The notes beneath the pieces were generated by a model that made no database searches, was not told the origin of the DNA, and worked only from the letters and a program-made list of their open reading frames with translations. Below are positions 57,207 to 64,000 of a DNA stretch of 64,000 nucleotides, in pieces (positions within the stretch are counted from its first letter, which is position 1; every line of letters begins with the position of its first letter). The translations under genes were made by a program, and so were the position numbers. Origin of the DNA: an uncultured Flavobacteriales bacterium (GTDB lineage: Bacteria > Bacteroidota > Bacteroidia > Flavobacteriales_E > Vicingaceae). The DNA lies in the NCBI GenBank assembly GCA_905479325.1, contig CAJQLW010000018.1, positions 1 through 64,000 of the forward strand, given 5' to 3'.

Positions 57207-57584
57207 TTACTTAAGCTCAACTTCAGCTCCAGCCTCTTCTAATTGAGTTTTAAGACTTTCTGCTTCGTCTTTAGAAACACCTTCTTTCAATGGTTTTGGT
57301 GCTCCATCAACTAATTCTTTTGCCTCTTTAAGACCAAGACCTGTTAATTCTTTTACTAATTTAACAACTGCTAACTTAGAACCACCAGCTGCTTTCAAGA
57401 TCACATCAAATTCAGTTTTCTCTTCAGCCGCACCAGCGACTCCACCTGCAGCAGGACCAGCCATAGCTACAGCAGCAGCAGCAGGCTCAATGCCATACTC
57501 ATCCTTAAGGATAGTTGCTAATTCGTTTACATCTTTTACTGTTAAGTTTACTAACTCTTCAGCAAGCGCTTTTAAATCCGCCAT
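57207..57584 (-). CDS. rplL: 50S ribosomal protein L7/L12
   Basis: This 125-residue stalk protein has an N-terminal dimerisation helix pair ([21 protein letters not shown]), an alanine/glycine-rich hinge and a C-terminal factor-binding domain ([38 protein letters not shown]). The stalk recruits EF-Tu and EF-G. It lies 53 bases after rplJ and before the rplL-rpoB hairpin. Confidence 0.97.
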   Translation of the reverse strand: MADLKALAEELVNLTVKDVNELATILKDEYGIEPAAAAVAMAGPAAGGVAGAAEEKTEFDVILKAAGGSKLAVVKLVKELTGLGLKEAKELVDGAPKPLKEGVSKDEAESLKTQLEEAGAEVELK

Positions 57585-57637
57585 TTTATTTTGTTTTTGT
57601 TTGTTTAATTTATATGAATTGAGAGTGCGTACACGTT

Positions 57638-58159
57638 TTATGCTTCCCTTTCAGAAAGTGTTTTAACCAATCCTGCAATTGTTCCTCCACTTGACTTAAG
57701 CGCAGATACAACATTCTTAGCAGGTGATTGAAGTAACATAATGATATCTCCAATAAGTTCTTCCTTAGATTTAATCTGAGTCAGAGTGTCAATTTGTTCA
57801 TCACCAATGTAGATTGCTTCTTCAATGTAAGCGCCCTTTAAAATTGGTTTGTTACTTTTCTTTCTAAATTCTTTGATCAATTTAGCAGGAGCATTTCCTA
57901 CTTCTGAAAAAAGGATTGAGGTATTTCCTTTTAATACATCGTAAAACTCTTCGTAACTTCCTTCAGCAGCCTCTAGAGCTTTTCTAAGTAAAGTATTCTT
58001 TACAACGTTTAAAGAAACCTCTCTTTTAAATGCCATTCTTCTAAGTCTAGAAGAAGTCTCAGCATCTAATTCTGAAATATCAGCAAGATAGAAAATATTA
58101 TTTTCATTTAACTTCTCTGATAAATTCTTTACGATTTCGTGCTTTTCTTGTTTTGTCAT
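57638..58159 (-). CDS. rplJ: 50S ribosomal protein L10
   Basis: This 173-residue protein forms the base of the L7/L12 stalk. Typical features are [25 protein letters not shown] at about 53-65 and the C-terminal L12-binding helix ([25 protein letters not shown]). It lies 35 bases after rplA. The gap is too short for a large L10 leader structure. Confidence 0.97.
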   Translation of the reverse strand: MTKQEKHEIVKNLSEKLNENNIFYLADISELDAETSSRLRRMAFKREVSLNVVKNTLLRKALEAAEGSYEEFYDVLKGNTSILFSEVGNAPAKLIKEFRKKSNKPILKGAYIEEAIYIGDEQIDTLTQIKSKEELIGDIIMLLQSPAKNVVSALKSSGGTIAGLVKTLSEREA

Positions 58160-58194
58160 TTCTAAATTGAATAGAATGATGAATAATTAGTCGT

Positions 58195-58884
58195 CTAAAT
58201 GTCTTTTGGGTCAACATGGATCCCAGGAGTCATAGTTCCTGATACAGATATACTTTTCACGTATACTCCTTTTGCAGCTGCAGGTTTTAATTTAATGATT
58301 GTTTGAATCATCTCTGATGCATTCTCTCTTATTTTATCAGCTTCAAAAGAAACTCTTCCAACAGATGCATGGATAATACCATATTTATCTACTTTGAAGT
58401 CAATTTTACCACCTTTAACATCAGCTACAGCTTTACCAACATCCATCGTCACAGTACCAGACTTTGGGTTTGGCATCAATCCTCGTGGCCCTAAAACACG
58501 ACCCAATGCACCAACTTTACCCATAACACTAGGCATAGTAACAATTACATCAACGTCTGTCCAACCACCTTTGATTTTATCAACATATTCATCAAGACCT
58601 ACGTAATCAGCACCCGCTTCTCTAGCCTCTGCCTCTTTGTCTGGTGTAACTAAAGCTAAAACTGTTACAGTTTTACCTACACCATGAGGAAGTGCTACCG
58701 TACCTCTAACCATTTGATTTGCTTTTCTAGGATCTACTCCTAGTCTTACGCTTAAATCAACCGATGAGTCAAAATTAGTAGAAGCTAATTCTTTCACTAA
58801 TGATGAAGCTTCCTTTAAAGAATATAATTTATCCTTTTCAATCTTTGCAAGAGCGTCTTTACGCTTTTTAGTCAATGTTGCCAT
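58195..58884 (-). CDS. rplA: 50S ribosomal protein L1
   Basis: This 229-residue protein of the L1 stalk has the family signatures [22 protein letters not shown] at about 40-61 and [24 protein letters not shown], with the C-terminal [14 protein letters not shown]. It binds 23S rRNA near the E site and in many bacteria also represses its own operon. It lies 19 bases after rplK. Confidence 0.98.
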   Translation of the reverse strand: MATLTKKRKDALAKIEKDKLYSLKEASSLVKELASTNFDSSVDLSVRLGVDPRKANQMVRGTVALPHGVGKTVTVLALVTPDKEAEAREAGADYVGLDEYVDKIKGGWTDVDVIVTMPSVMGKVGALGRVLGPRGLMPNPKSGTVTMDVGKAVADVKGGKIDFKVDKYGIIHASVGRVSFEADKIRENASEMIQTIIKLKPAAAKGVYVKSISVSGTMTPGIHVDPKDI

Positions 58885-58903
58885 GTCTCTTTATTTTAAC
58901 CTA

Positions 58904-59341
58904 CTAAGCAGGTTTTGGTCCTTTAACTGTAATACCCATACTTCTAGCTGTACCTGCAACCATACTCATTGCTGATTCCATTTTAAAAGCATTTAAGTCT
59001 TCCATTTTATCCTCTGCTATTTCCTTGATCTGATCCCAAGTTACAGAAGCTACTTTCTTTCTATTTGGCTCTGCTGAACCAGATTTAAGTTTTGCTTTCT
59101 CTAACAATTGAACCGCTGCAGGAGGAGTTTTAATTACAAAATCAAAAGATTTGTCTCCGTAAACAGTAATAACTACCGGTAAAACTTTTCCAGCTTTATC
59201 CTGGGTTCTACCGTTAAACTGCTTACAAAAATCCATTATGTTCACACCCTTAGCACCCAATGCAGGCCCAACTGGTGGTGATGGATTTGCTGCTCCACCT
59301 TTAATCTGTAATTTGATAATTCCAGTAACTTCTTTAGCCAT
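58904..59341 (-). CDS. rplK: 50S ribosomal protein L11
   Basis: This 145-residue protein has the N-terminal [29 protein letters not shown] block and the C-terminal rRNA-binding domain ([23 protein letters not shown]). It sits in the GTPase centre with L10/L12. It lies 24 bases after nusG, forming the usual nusG-rplK pair. Confidence 0.98.
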   Translation of the reverse strand: MAKEVTGIIKLQIKGGAANPSPPVGPALGAKGVNIMDFCKQFNGRTQDKAGKVLPVVITVYGDKSFDFVIKTPPAAVQLLEKAKLKSGSAEPNRKKVASVTWDQIKEIAEDKMEDLNAFKMESAMSMVAGTARSMGITVKGPKPA

Positions 59342-59365
59342 TTCTTGCTATTTAAATAATGTCAA

Positions 59366-59920
59366 TTATGAATCTTTTTCTACTTGAAGGAAGCTTAATT
59401 CTAACGGCTGCTTTCTTCCGAAAATCTTCACCATTACTTTTAATTTCTTCTTCTCTTCGTTTATTTCTTCAATGCTACCATTAAATCCGTTGAATGGTCC
59501 ATCAATTACTTTGACTGACTCTCCAACAATGAATGGTATATTCATTTCTTCTTCACTCTCCGCTAACTCATCTACTTTACCTAAGATTCTATTCACCTCA
59601 GATTGTCTCAATGGTAACGGCTCTCCTCGCTTTTCAGCACCCAAAAAACCAATTACATTAGTCGTTTTTTGAATTAAATGAGGGATCTCTCCAACCAAAT
59701 TGGCTTCAATGAGTATGTATCCCGGAAAGAAACTTCTTTCCTTACTCACTTTCTTACCATTTCTAATCTGATAAACTTTCTCTGTCGGAATTAGAATTTG
59801 ACTAACATAGTCACCTAATTTCAAACGATTAATTTCATCCTCAATATAAAGTTTTACCTTTTTCTCTTTACCGCTAATCGCTCTAACGACATACCACTTT
59901 TTGTTATTATCCTCGCCCAT
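59366..59920 (-). CDS. nusG: Transcription termination/antitermination factor NusG
   Basis: This 184-residue protein has the N-terminal NGN domain (KKWYVVRAISGKEKKVKLYIE, then SFFPGYILIEA) and the C-terminal KOW domain (GESVKVIDGPFNGFNGSIEEI). It binds RNA polymerase and links it to Rho or the ribosome. It follows secE by 18 bases. Confidence 0.97.
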   Translation of the reverse strand: MGEDNNKKWYVVRAISGKEKKVKLYIEDEINRLKLGDYVSQILIPTEKVYQIRNGKKVSKERSFFPGYILIEANLVGEIPHLIQKTTNVIGFLGAEKRGEPLPLRQSEVNRILGKVDELAESEEEMNIPFIVGESVKVIDGPFNGFNGSIEEINEEKKKLKVMVKIFGRKQPLELSFLQVEKDS

Positions 59921-59938
59921 GTTGATCTAGTATCAGTA

Positions 59939-60130
59939 TTAAATGATTTCGTAGATTTTTTCCATCAACGTACTAAAAGTAGTGTCCATCAAAAAAATAA
60001 TCAGAGAAATGATAATCGAAGCAATCATAACGACTACACCACTACTTTGCAATTCGCTCCATGTTGGCCAACTTACTTTATTCAGTAATTCGTCACTTGA
60101 TTCTTCTATGTATGTTCTTAACTTCGACAT
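59939..60130 (-). CDS. secE: Preprotein translocase subunit SecE
   Basis: This protein has 63 residues from ATG at 60130: a short cytoplasmic amphipathic region (ELLNKVSWPTWSELQSS) and one membrane helix (VVVMIASIIISLIIFLM). This is the single-helix SecE usual outside Proteobacteria. The open frame continues upstream through tRNA-Trp, but that extension is not coding. SecE stabilises SecY. It lies directly after tRNA-Trp. Confidence 0.93.
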   Translation of the reverse strand: MSKLRTYIEESSDELLNKVSWPTWSELQSSGVVVMIASIIISLIIFLMDTTFSTLMEKIYEII

Positions 60131-60146
60131 AATTTTATTTTCTCTG

Positions 60147-60219
60147 CACGGGTGGAGAGACTCGAACTCCCAGCCAATGGTTTTGGAGACCACTACTCTA
60201 CCAATTGAGCTACACCCGT
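60147..60219 (-). tRNA. trnW: tRNA-Trp (CCA)
   Basis: The minus-strand cloverleaf of 73 bases has a perfect 7-bp acceptor stem (ACGGGTG/CACCCGT), a TTCGAGTC T-loop, anticodon CCA in loop CTCCAAA and discriminator G. No CCA tail is encoded. It sits between tufA and secE in the common order. Confidence 0.96.
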
Positions 60220-60235
60220 AAAATTTAAAAGTCAA

Positions 60236-60269
60236 GAAAAGGTGTCAATCTAAAGACTAACACCTTTTC
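60236..60269 (-). terminator. Stem-loop between tufA and tRNA-Trp
   Basis: GAAAAGGTGT at 60236-60245 pairs perfectly with ACACCTTTTC at 60260-60269, with a 14-base loop. It lies 21 bases after the tufA stop codon. A weak terminator or a processing site for the downstream tRNA is possible. Confidence 0.6.
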
Positions 60270-60290
60270 TAACTTTAACTCATATATTGA

Positions 60291-61478
60291 TTACTCAATA
60301 ATTTCTGTAACCTGACCAGCTCCTACTGTTCTTCCACCTTCTCTGATGGCAAACTGAAGACCTTTGTTGATCGCAACTTTGTTAATCAAATTAACAGTAA
60401 TTGTTACGTTATCACCTGGCATTACCATTTCTCTTCCTTCTTCTAAGAAAATTTCTCCGGTAACATCAGTAGTCCTTAAGTAGAACTGAGGACGGTATTT
60501 ATTTTGGAATGGAGTGTGACGTCCACCTTCTTCTTTTTTCAAGATATAAACCTCAGCCTTAAATTTTGTATGAGGAGTAATTGATCCTGGCTTAGCCATT
60601 ACCATACCTCTACCAATTTGAGTTTTTTCAATTCCTCTTAATAAAAGACCTACGTTATCACCTGCTTCTCCTCTGTCAAGAATTTTTCTGAACATTTCAA
60701 CACCAGTTACAACTGATTTTAAACCTTCAGCTCCCATTCCCATGATTTGAACTTCTTCTCCTGAGTTAATAACTCCTGTTTCGATTCTACCTGTAGCAAC
60801 AGTTCCTCTACCTGTAATTGAGAATACATCTTCAATTGGCATCAAGAACGGCTTATCAGTATCTCTTGGAGGAATTGGAATGTAGCTATCAACAGCATCC
60901 ATCAATTCCATTACTTTATCTTCCCACTGAGCTTCTCCGTTCAATGCACCTAATGCAGAACCTGAAATAATTGGAGTATTGTCACCATCAAAATCATAGA
61001 AAGATAATAATTCTCTAATTTCCATTTCAACTAACTCTAATAACTCTTCATCATCAACCATGTCAGCTTTGTTCATGAAAACAACGATAGTAGGAACTCC
61101 TACCTGACGAGCTAATAAGATGTGCTCTCTTGTTTGTGGCATTGGACCATCAGTAGAAGCTACTACTAAAATAGCACCATCCATTTGAGCAGCACCAGTT
61201 ACCATGTTCTTAACGTAATCGGCGTGACCTGGACAATCTACGTGAGCGTAATGTCTTTTTTCTGTAGAATACTCAACGTGAGAAGAGTTAATTGTAATAC
61301 CTCTTTCTTTTTCTTCAGGAGCATTATCAATTTTATCAAACGCTACCGGAGCTGAGAATCCTTTTTTTGCCAAAACTGTAGTAATGGCAGCAGTTAATGT
61401 AGTCTTTCCATGATCAACGTGACCAATTGTACCAATATTTAAATGTGGTTTAGACCGGTCAAAATTTTCTTTAGCCAT
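60291..61478 (-). CDS. tuf: Elongation factor Tu
   Basis: This 395-residue GTPase delivers aminoacyl-tRNA to the ribosome. G1 is GHVDHGKTT at about 18-26, the switch [13 protein letters not shown] is present, G3 is DCPGHADY and G4 is MNKADM. Domains 2 and 3 contain [11 protein letters not shown] and the C-terminal [13 protein letters not shown]. It lies between the tRNA cluster upstream and tRNA-Trp downstream. Confidence 0.98.
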   Translation of the reverse strand: MAKENFDRSKPHLNIGTIGHVDHGKTTLTAAITTVLAKKGFSAPVAFDKIDNAPEEKERGITINSSHVEYSTEKRHYAHVDCPGHADYVKNMVTGAAQMDGAILVVASTDGPMPQTREHILLARQVGVPTIVVFMNKADMVDDEELLELVEMEIRELLSFYDFDGDNTPIISGSALGALNGEAQWEDKVMELMDAVDSYIPIPPRDTDKPFLMPIEDVFSITGRGTVATGRIETGVINSGEEVQIMGMGAEGLKSVVTGVEMFRKILDRGEAGDNVGLLLRGIEKTQIGRGMVMAKPGSITPHTKFKAEVYILKKEEGGRHTPFQNKYRPQFYLRTTDVTGEIFLEEGREMVMPGDNVTITVNLINKVAINKGLQFAIREGGRTVGAGQVTEIIE

Positions 61479-61537
61479 GACTTATTGCTTTTTATTTAGT
61501 TATTATAATTAATTAATAGGTTAACCTTTATATCTAG

Positions 61538-61609
61538 AGCCAATGAGGGGAATTGAACCCCTGACCTCTTCCTTACCAAGGAAACGCTCTACCCCTGAGC
61601 TACATCGGC
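61538..61609 (-). tRNA. trnT: tRNA-Thr (GGT)
   Basis: This 72-base minus-strand cloverleaf has anticodon GGT in loop TTGGTAA, acceptor GCCGATG/CATTGGC with one G-T pair, and T-loop GTTCAATTC. It lies about 60 bases upstream of tufA and is the last tRNA before it. Confidence 0.95.
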
Positions 61610-61643
61610 AATGATGTTATTTTTTTATTGATGAGAATAAAAG

Positions 61644-61717
61644 AGCGGGAAACCGGATTCGAACCGGCGACCCTCAGCTTGGAAGGCTGATGCTCTAGCC
61701 AGCTGAGCTACTCCCGC
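61644..61717 (-). tRNA. trnG: tRNA-Gly (TCC)
   Basis: This 74-base cloverleaf has anticodon TCC in loop CTTCCAA, anticodon stem TCAGC/GCTGA, acceptor GCGGGAG/TTCCCGC with one G-T pair and a GTTCGAATC T-loop. Confidence 0.96.
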
Positions 61718-61748
61718 TTTTTAGATTCATCAATATTTTGAAACGATG

Positions 61749-61830
61749 TGGGGGGAGCAGGATTCGAACCTGCGAAGACGTAGTCAACAGATTTACAGTC
61801 TGTCCTCGTTGGCCGCTTGAGTATCCCCCC
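61749..61830 (-). tRNA. trnY: tRNA-Tyr (GTA)
   Basis: This 82-base class II tRNA with a long variable arm has anticodon GTA in CTGTAAA, acceptor GGGGGGA/TCCCCCC and T-loop GTTCGAATC. Confidence 0.96.
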
Positions 61831-61861
61831 AATTATTTCAAGTATTTTAAAGAACGCTTCG

Positions 61862-61935
61862 AGCCGATGGAGGGATTCGAACCCCCGACCCGCTGATTAC
61901 AAATCAGCTGCTCTGGCCAACTGAGCTACATCGGC
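61862..61935 (-). tRNA. trnT: tRNA-Thr (TGT)
   Basis: This 74-base cloverleaf has anticodon TGT in loop TTTGTAA, anticodon stem GCTGA/TCAGC, acceptor GCCGATG/CATCGGC and T-loop GTTCGAATC. It is the first tRNA after the proposed promoter. It shares its acceptor stem with the second tRNA-Thr but carries a different anticodon. Confidence 0.96.
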
Positions 61936-61945
61936 AAAAATTTCA

Positions 61946-61982
61946 ACCTTTTCCTGGACTATAAACTAGCCCTGAAAAAGGT
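61946..61982 (-). other. Leader stem-loop upstream of the tRNA cluster
   Basis: ACCTTTTTC (61982-61974 on the minus strand) can pair with GGAAAAGGT (61954-61946), nine pairs with one G-U. The stem begins about where transcription should start and ends 11 bases before tRNA-Thr, so it could shield or mark the 5' end for processing. Confidence 0.45.
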
Positions 61983-61985
61983 CTG

Positions 61986-62015
61986 CAAATTTATGAAAGA
62001 TTATAATATCCCAAA
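61986..62015 (-). promoter_or_regulatory. Consensus promoter of the tRNA-tufA block
   Basis: On the minus strand, TTTG (62015-62012) and TAAATTTG (61993-61986) are separated by 18 bases, an almost perfect Bacteroidota housekeeping promoter. Initiation should fall near 61979-61981, about 45 bases before tRNA-Thr (TGT). It would drive the four tRNAs and tufA, and possibly genes beyond. Confidence 0.78.
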
Positions 62016-62083
62016 ATAATTTTTAAACTTTTTTTCAAAGTCTTTTACTTATATACATAAAGACTTTAAATTCAGATTAAAAA

Positions 62084-62389
62084 CTATCTCATTCTCTCCT
62101 TTTCTTTATGCTTTTTAGCTTGTCTACGCAGTGCTTCTGTCACTTCGTCTGTTGCTGCCTCAAAGTTTTTCGAAGTTTTCTTGGCAAATAGGTCATGACC
62201 GGGCACAAATAAGCGAATCTCTACCTCCTTGTTTTCCATCTCGCTTGTATTGTCAACTTTGAGGTAAACATCTGCACTAATAATCTTATCGAAAAAGTGA
62301 GTTAACTTGTCAATTTTTTCTTGGATAAAATCGATTAATTTTTGATCTGCATCGAAGTTTACTGATCTTACGTTCATTTTTACATTCAT
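62084..62389 (-). CDS. hpf: Ribosome hibernation-promoting factor, short form
   Basis: This 101-residue HPF/YfiA-type protein has the S30AE fold: VNFDADQKLIDFIQEKIDKL at about 10-29, YLKVDNTSEMENKEVEIRLFVPG and ATDEVTEALRRQAKKHKEK. It binds the 30S decoding centre and stabilises idle ribosomes. There is no long C-terminal dimerisation domain, so it is the short type. A second ATG at 62377 is possible. It lies 11 bases downstream of the xerC-like gene. Confidence 0.9.
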   Translation of the reverse strand: MNVKMNVRSVNFDADQKLIDFIQEKIDKLTHFFDKIISADVYLKVDNTSEMENKEVEIRLFVPGHDLFAKKTSKNFEAATDEVTEALRRQAKKHKEKERMR

Positions 62390-62400
62390 AGATATTGGTT

Positions 62401-63273
62401 TTATGCTCTTGGATGAGCTTGTTTGTATATATTTCTCAACTTTTCTATTGTATTGTGCGTGTAAACCTGCGTTGCCGACAAGTTTGCATGACCCAATATT
62501 TCTTTGATCGTATTTAACTCCGCACCATTATTCAACATATGTGTAGCAAAGGTGTGGCGCAACACATGCGGACTTTTTTTGCTTGCTGTTGTTACCTGTC
62601 CAAGGTAGTAATTAACCTTTCGATAAACAAACTTTGGATACATTTTTTTACCCGAGTCTGTAACTAACAAATTAAGGTCTTCAGCGATACTATTTCGCTC
62701 AATCAAGTACTCCTTAATGCCAAGTAAAAGCTTACGATGAATCGGTATTATTCGCTCTTTGTTCCGCTTTCCAAGAACTTTCATCTGACTTTGACTTAAA
62801 TCGACATCGCCAACCTTGAGCTGAATCAATTCACTTAATCGAATACCCGAAGAATACAATAGCTCAATAATCATTTTATCGCGAATACCTTTAAATGAAT
62901 TCTCAAATTGAAACTGATCTAACAAGTTCGTCATTTCCTTTTCGCGAACAAAATTGGGAAGTGTGGAACCCAACTTTGGAGAAACTAACTTGCCAGTAGG
63001 GTTTGTCGAAATCAACTCTTCTTTTAAAAGGTATTTGTAAAAAGACTTAAGTGTTGAAATTTTTCGATTGATGGTTTTGTTCTCGATGCCTGACTCTAGC
63101 AATTGGACAATCCAAGAACGTAGCGAAGCTGAGTTTGCTTCTATAAGTTCTAACTCATACTGGCTCTGCAAGTATAGTTCCAGCTGAATCAAATCTGACT
63201 TATACGCTTTTAATGTATGAATAGAGTATCGCTTATTCTTTTGAATGTGATTTAGAAACTGAGTTATGGGCAT
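62401..63273 (-). CDS. Tyrosine site-specific recombinase XerC/XerD-like
   Basis: This 290-residue recombinase has an N-terminal SAM-like DNA-binding domain (about 1-85) and a catalytic domain with Arg145, Lys169, His236-x-x-Arg239, His262 and nucleophile Tyr271 (VYTH). The six catalytic positions are all present. This size and full set of residues suit chromosome-dimer resolution at dif. It is a chromosomal housekeeping neighbour of hpf and rpsU rather than a mobile-element integrase. I cannot tell XerC from XerD. Confidence 0.88.
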   Translation of the reverse strand: MPITQFLNHIQKNKRYSIHTLKAYKSDLIQLELYLQSQYELELIEANSASLRSWIVQLLESGIENKTINRKISTLKSFYKYLLKEELISTNPTGKLVSPKLGSTLPNFVREKEMTNLLDQFQFENSFKGIRDKMIIELLYSSGIRLSELIQLKVGDVDLSQSQMKVLGKRNKERIIPIHRKLLLGIKEYLIERNSIAEDLNLLVTDSGKKMYPKFVYRKVNYYLGQVTTASKKSPHVLRHTFATHMLNNGAELNTIKEILGHANLSATQVYTHNTIEKLRNIYKQAHPRA

Positions 63274-63355
63274 AAAAAAACCACGTTAAATACAATTGCA
63301 AGTTAAGCAATAGTATTTAAGGTGGTACTATATTTAAAGGTAAAAAAACTTAAAA

Positions 63356-63550
63356 TTAAGCTTCTTCTTCTCTTTGCATTTTCTCTACGTAGATCGCTTT
63401 TTTGATTTGCTCTCTTCTAATGATTGAGGGCTTATCAAACTGCTGTCTGGCTCTTAATTGCCTTACTGTTCCAGTTCTTTCAAACTTCTTCTTGAACTTT
63501 TTTAATGCTCTTTCTATGTTCTCGCCTTCTTTTACAGGTACTATTAACAT
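63356..63550 (-). CDS. rpsU: 30S ribosomal protein S21
   Basis: This 64-residue basic protein has VKEGENIERALKKFKKKFERTGTV at about 6-29 and a lysine/arginine-rich C-terminus, typical of S21. It helps 30S initiation. It lies 82 bases upstream of the recombinase gene on the same strand. The upstream region has a TACTTTTG -7-like element (63574-63581 on the minus strand). Confidence 0.95.
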   Translation of the reverse strand: MLIVPVKEGENIERALKKFKKKFERTGTVRQLRARQQFDKPSIIRREQIKKAIYVEKMQREEEA

Positions 63551-63573
63551 GCGTCTTAATTTTTATTGGAGTG

Positions 63574-63581
63574 CAAAAGTA
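63574..63581 (-). promoter_or_regulatory. Putative -7 element of rpsU
   Basis: TACTTTTG on the minus strand matches TAnnTTTG and lies 23 bases before the rpsU ATG. No convincing TTTG -33 element is visible. Confidence 0.45.
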
Positions 63582-63602
63582 ATACTTTTTATTAAATTAT
63601 AA

Positions 63603-64000
63603 TTAGCTTTTTAAAATATCTCTTGAGATAACTAATTTTTGAATCTCAGAAGTTCCTTCGCCTATTGTACAAAGCTTTGAATCTCTGTAAAACTTCTCAA
63701 CTGGGAACTCTTTTGTGTATCCATAACCACCGAAGATTTGAACAGCCTCATTTGAAACAGCAACACAAACTTCAGATGCTTTATACTTGGCAATAGCTGA
63801 CTCTTTTGTCATTTTCTGACCTTTGTTTTTCATGTCAGCAGCTTGATGTGTTAACAATTCCGCAGCTTCAATATCTGTTGCCATGTCTGCCAACTTAAAC
63901 GCAATGGCTTGGAAATTTGAAATTGCTTGTCCGAATTGATGTCTTTCTTGTGCGTACTTCTTTGCTGCAAGGTATGCCCCTTTTGCAATTCCTAAAGAAA
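63603..64000 (-). CDS. Acyl-CoA dehydrogenase, C-terminal part (runs off right edge)
   Basis: The frame stays open to the window edge, encoding about the last 130 residues of an acyl-CoA dehydrogenase. Recognisable are [30 protein letters not shown], then [24 protein letters not shown] and the terminal [20 protein letters not shown]. The family oxidises acyl-CoA to enoyl-CoA with FAD. The catalytic glutamate position, usually in the YGYxxEFPVE region, is occupied by Glu in this fragment. The substrate length class cannot be told without the N-terminus. Confidence 0.9.
   Translation of the reverse strand, partial: SLGIAKGAYLAAKKYAQERHQFGQAISNFQAIAFKLADMATDIEAAELLTHQAADMKNKGQKMTKESAIAKYKASEVCVAVSNEAVQIFGGYGYTKEFPVEKFYRDSKLCTIGEGTSEIQKLVISRDILKS

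Noticed and set aside
60131-60235. N-terminal extension of the secE reading frame
   Set aside because: The extension is read through tRNA-Trp and includes no plausible start signal; SecE length fits the ATG at 60130.
62401-63273. Tyrosine recombinase as evidence of an integrated element
   Set aside because: Size, full catalytic set and neighbours (hpf, rpsU, tRNA-tuf) fit the chromosomal XerC/D; no attachment-site duplication was seen at the tRNA genes.

Overview
The window is an AT-rich chromosomal segment from a member of Bacteroidota, most likely a marine Flavobacteriales bacterium. The evidence is a SusC/SusD glycan-uptake pair, a type IX secretion (T9SS) C-terminal tail, a short housekeeping sigma factor without region 1.1, BshA of bacillithiol synthesis, promoter elements of the Bacteroidota TTTG/TAnnTTTG type, weak Shine-Dalgarno signals, and the tRNA-tufA-tRNA(Trp)-secE-nusG-rpl-rpoBC order. 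The species cannot be named from sequence alone.

Layout. 1-503: the N-terminus of an IS982-like transposase runs off the left edge beside a truncated LytTR regulator. 495-4703: bshA and a GH3/beta-lactamase fusion, both on the minus strand. 4761-4802: six perfect copies of a 7-bp repeat. 4986-9587: a small membrane protein, mutL and three rhomboid proteases. 9704-12170: a small exported protein, a TerB/J-domain co-chaperone, an unknown protein and the primary sigma factor. 12248-12770: a lipoprotein gene broken by a one-base frameshift. 12817-22655: housekeeping genes (two TPM proteins, lemA, htpG, a pterin dehydratase, pheT, a WD40 protein, recG).

22789-48491 is the most distinctive part: a beta-1,3-glucan (laminarin) locus in two divergent arms around a Nudix-type regulator. 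The minus arm encodes SusC, SusD, a PKD surface glycan-binding lipoprotein, a surface GH16 and a T9SS-secreted protein made of five near-identical modules. The plus arm encodes a complete Entner-Doudoroff route from glucose-6-phosphate (zwf, pgl, edd, eda), a BadF-type sugar kinase, GH17, a sugar porter, a second GH16, GH30 and a very large GH149-like beta-1,3-glucan phosphorylase. My reading is that surface GH16 and SusCD import fragments, periplasmic GH17/GH16/GH30 trim them, and the porter brings sugars into the cytoplasm. The kinase and phosphorylase then produce glucose phosphates for the Entner-Doudoroff enzymes.

48570-62015 is the transcription/translation block on the minus strand: DUF3467, rpoC, rpoB, rplL, rplJ, rplA, rplK, nusG, secE, tRNA-Trp, tufA, tRNA-Thr, tRNA-Gly, tRNA-Tyr and tRNA-Thr. 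A strong consensus promoter lies upstream of the last tRNA, and a 20-bp perfect hairpin lies between rplL and rpoB. 62084-64000 carries a ribosome hibernation factor, a XerC/D recombinase, rpsU and the 3' part of an acyl-CoA dehydrogenase gene. I found no CRISPR array, prophage, rRNA or riboswitch.
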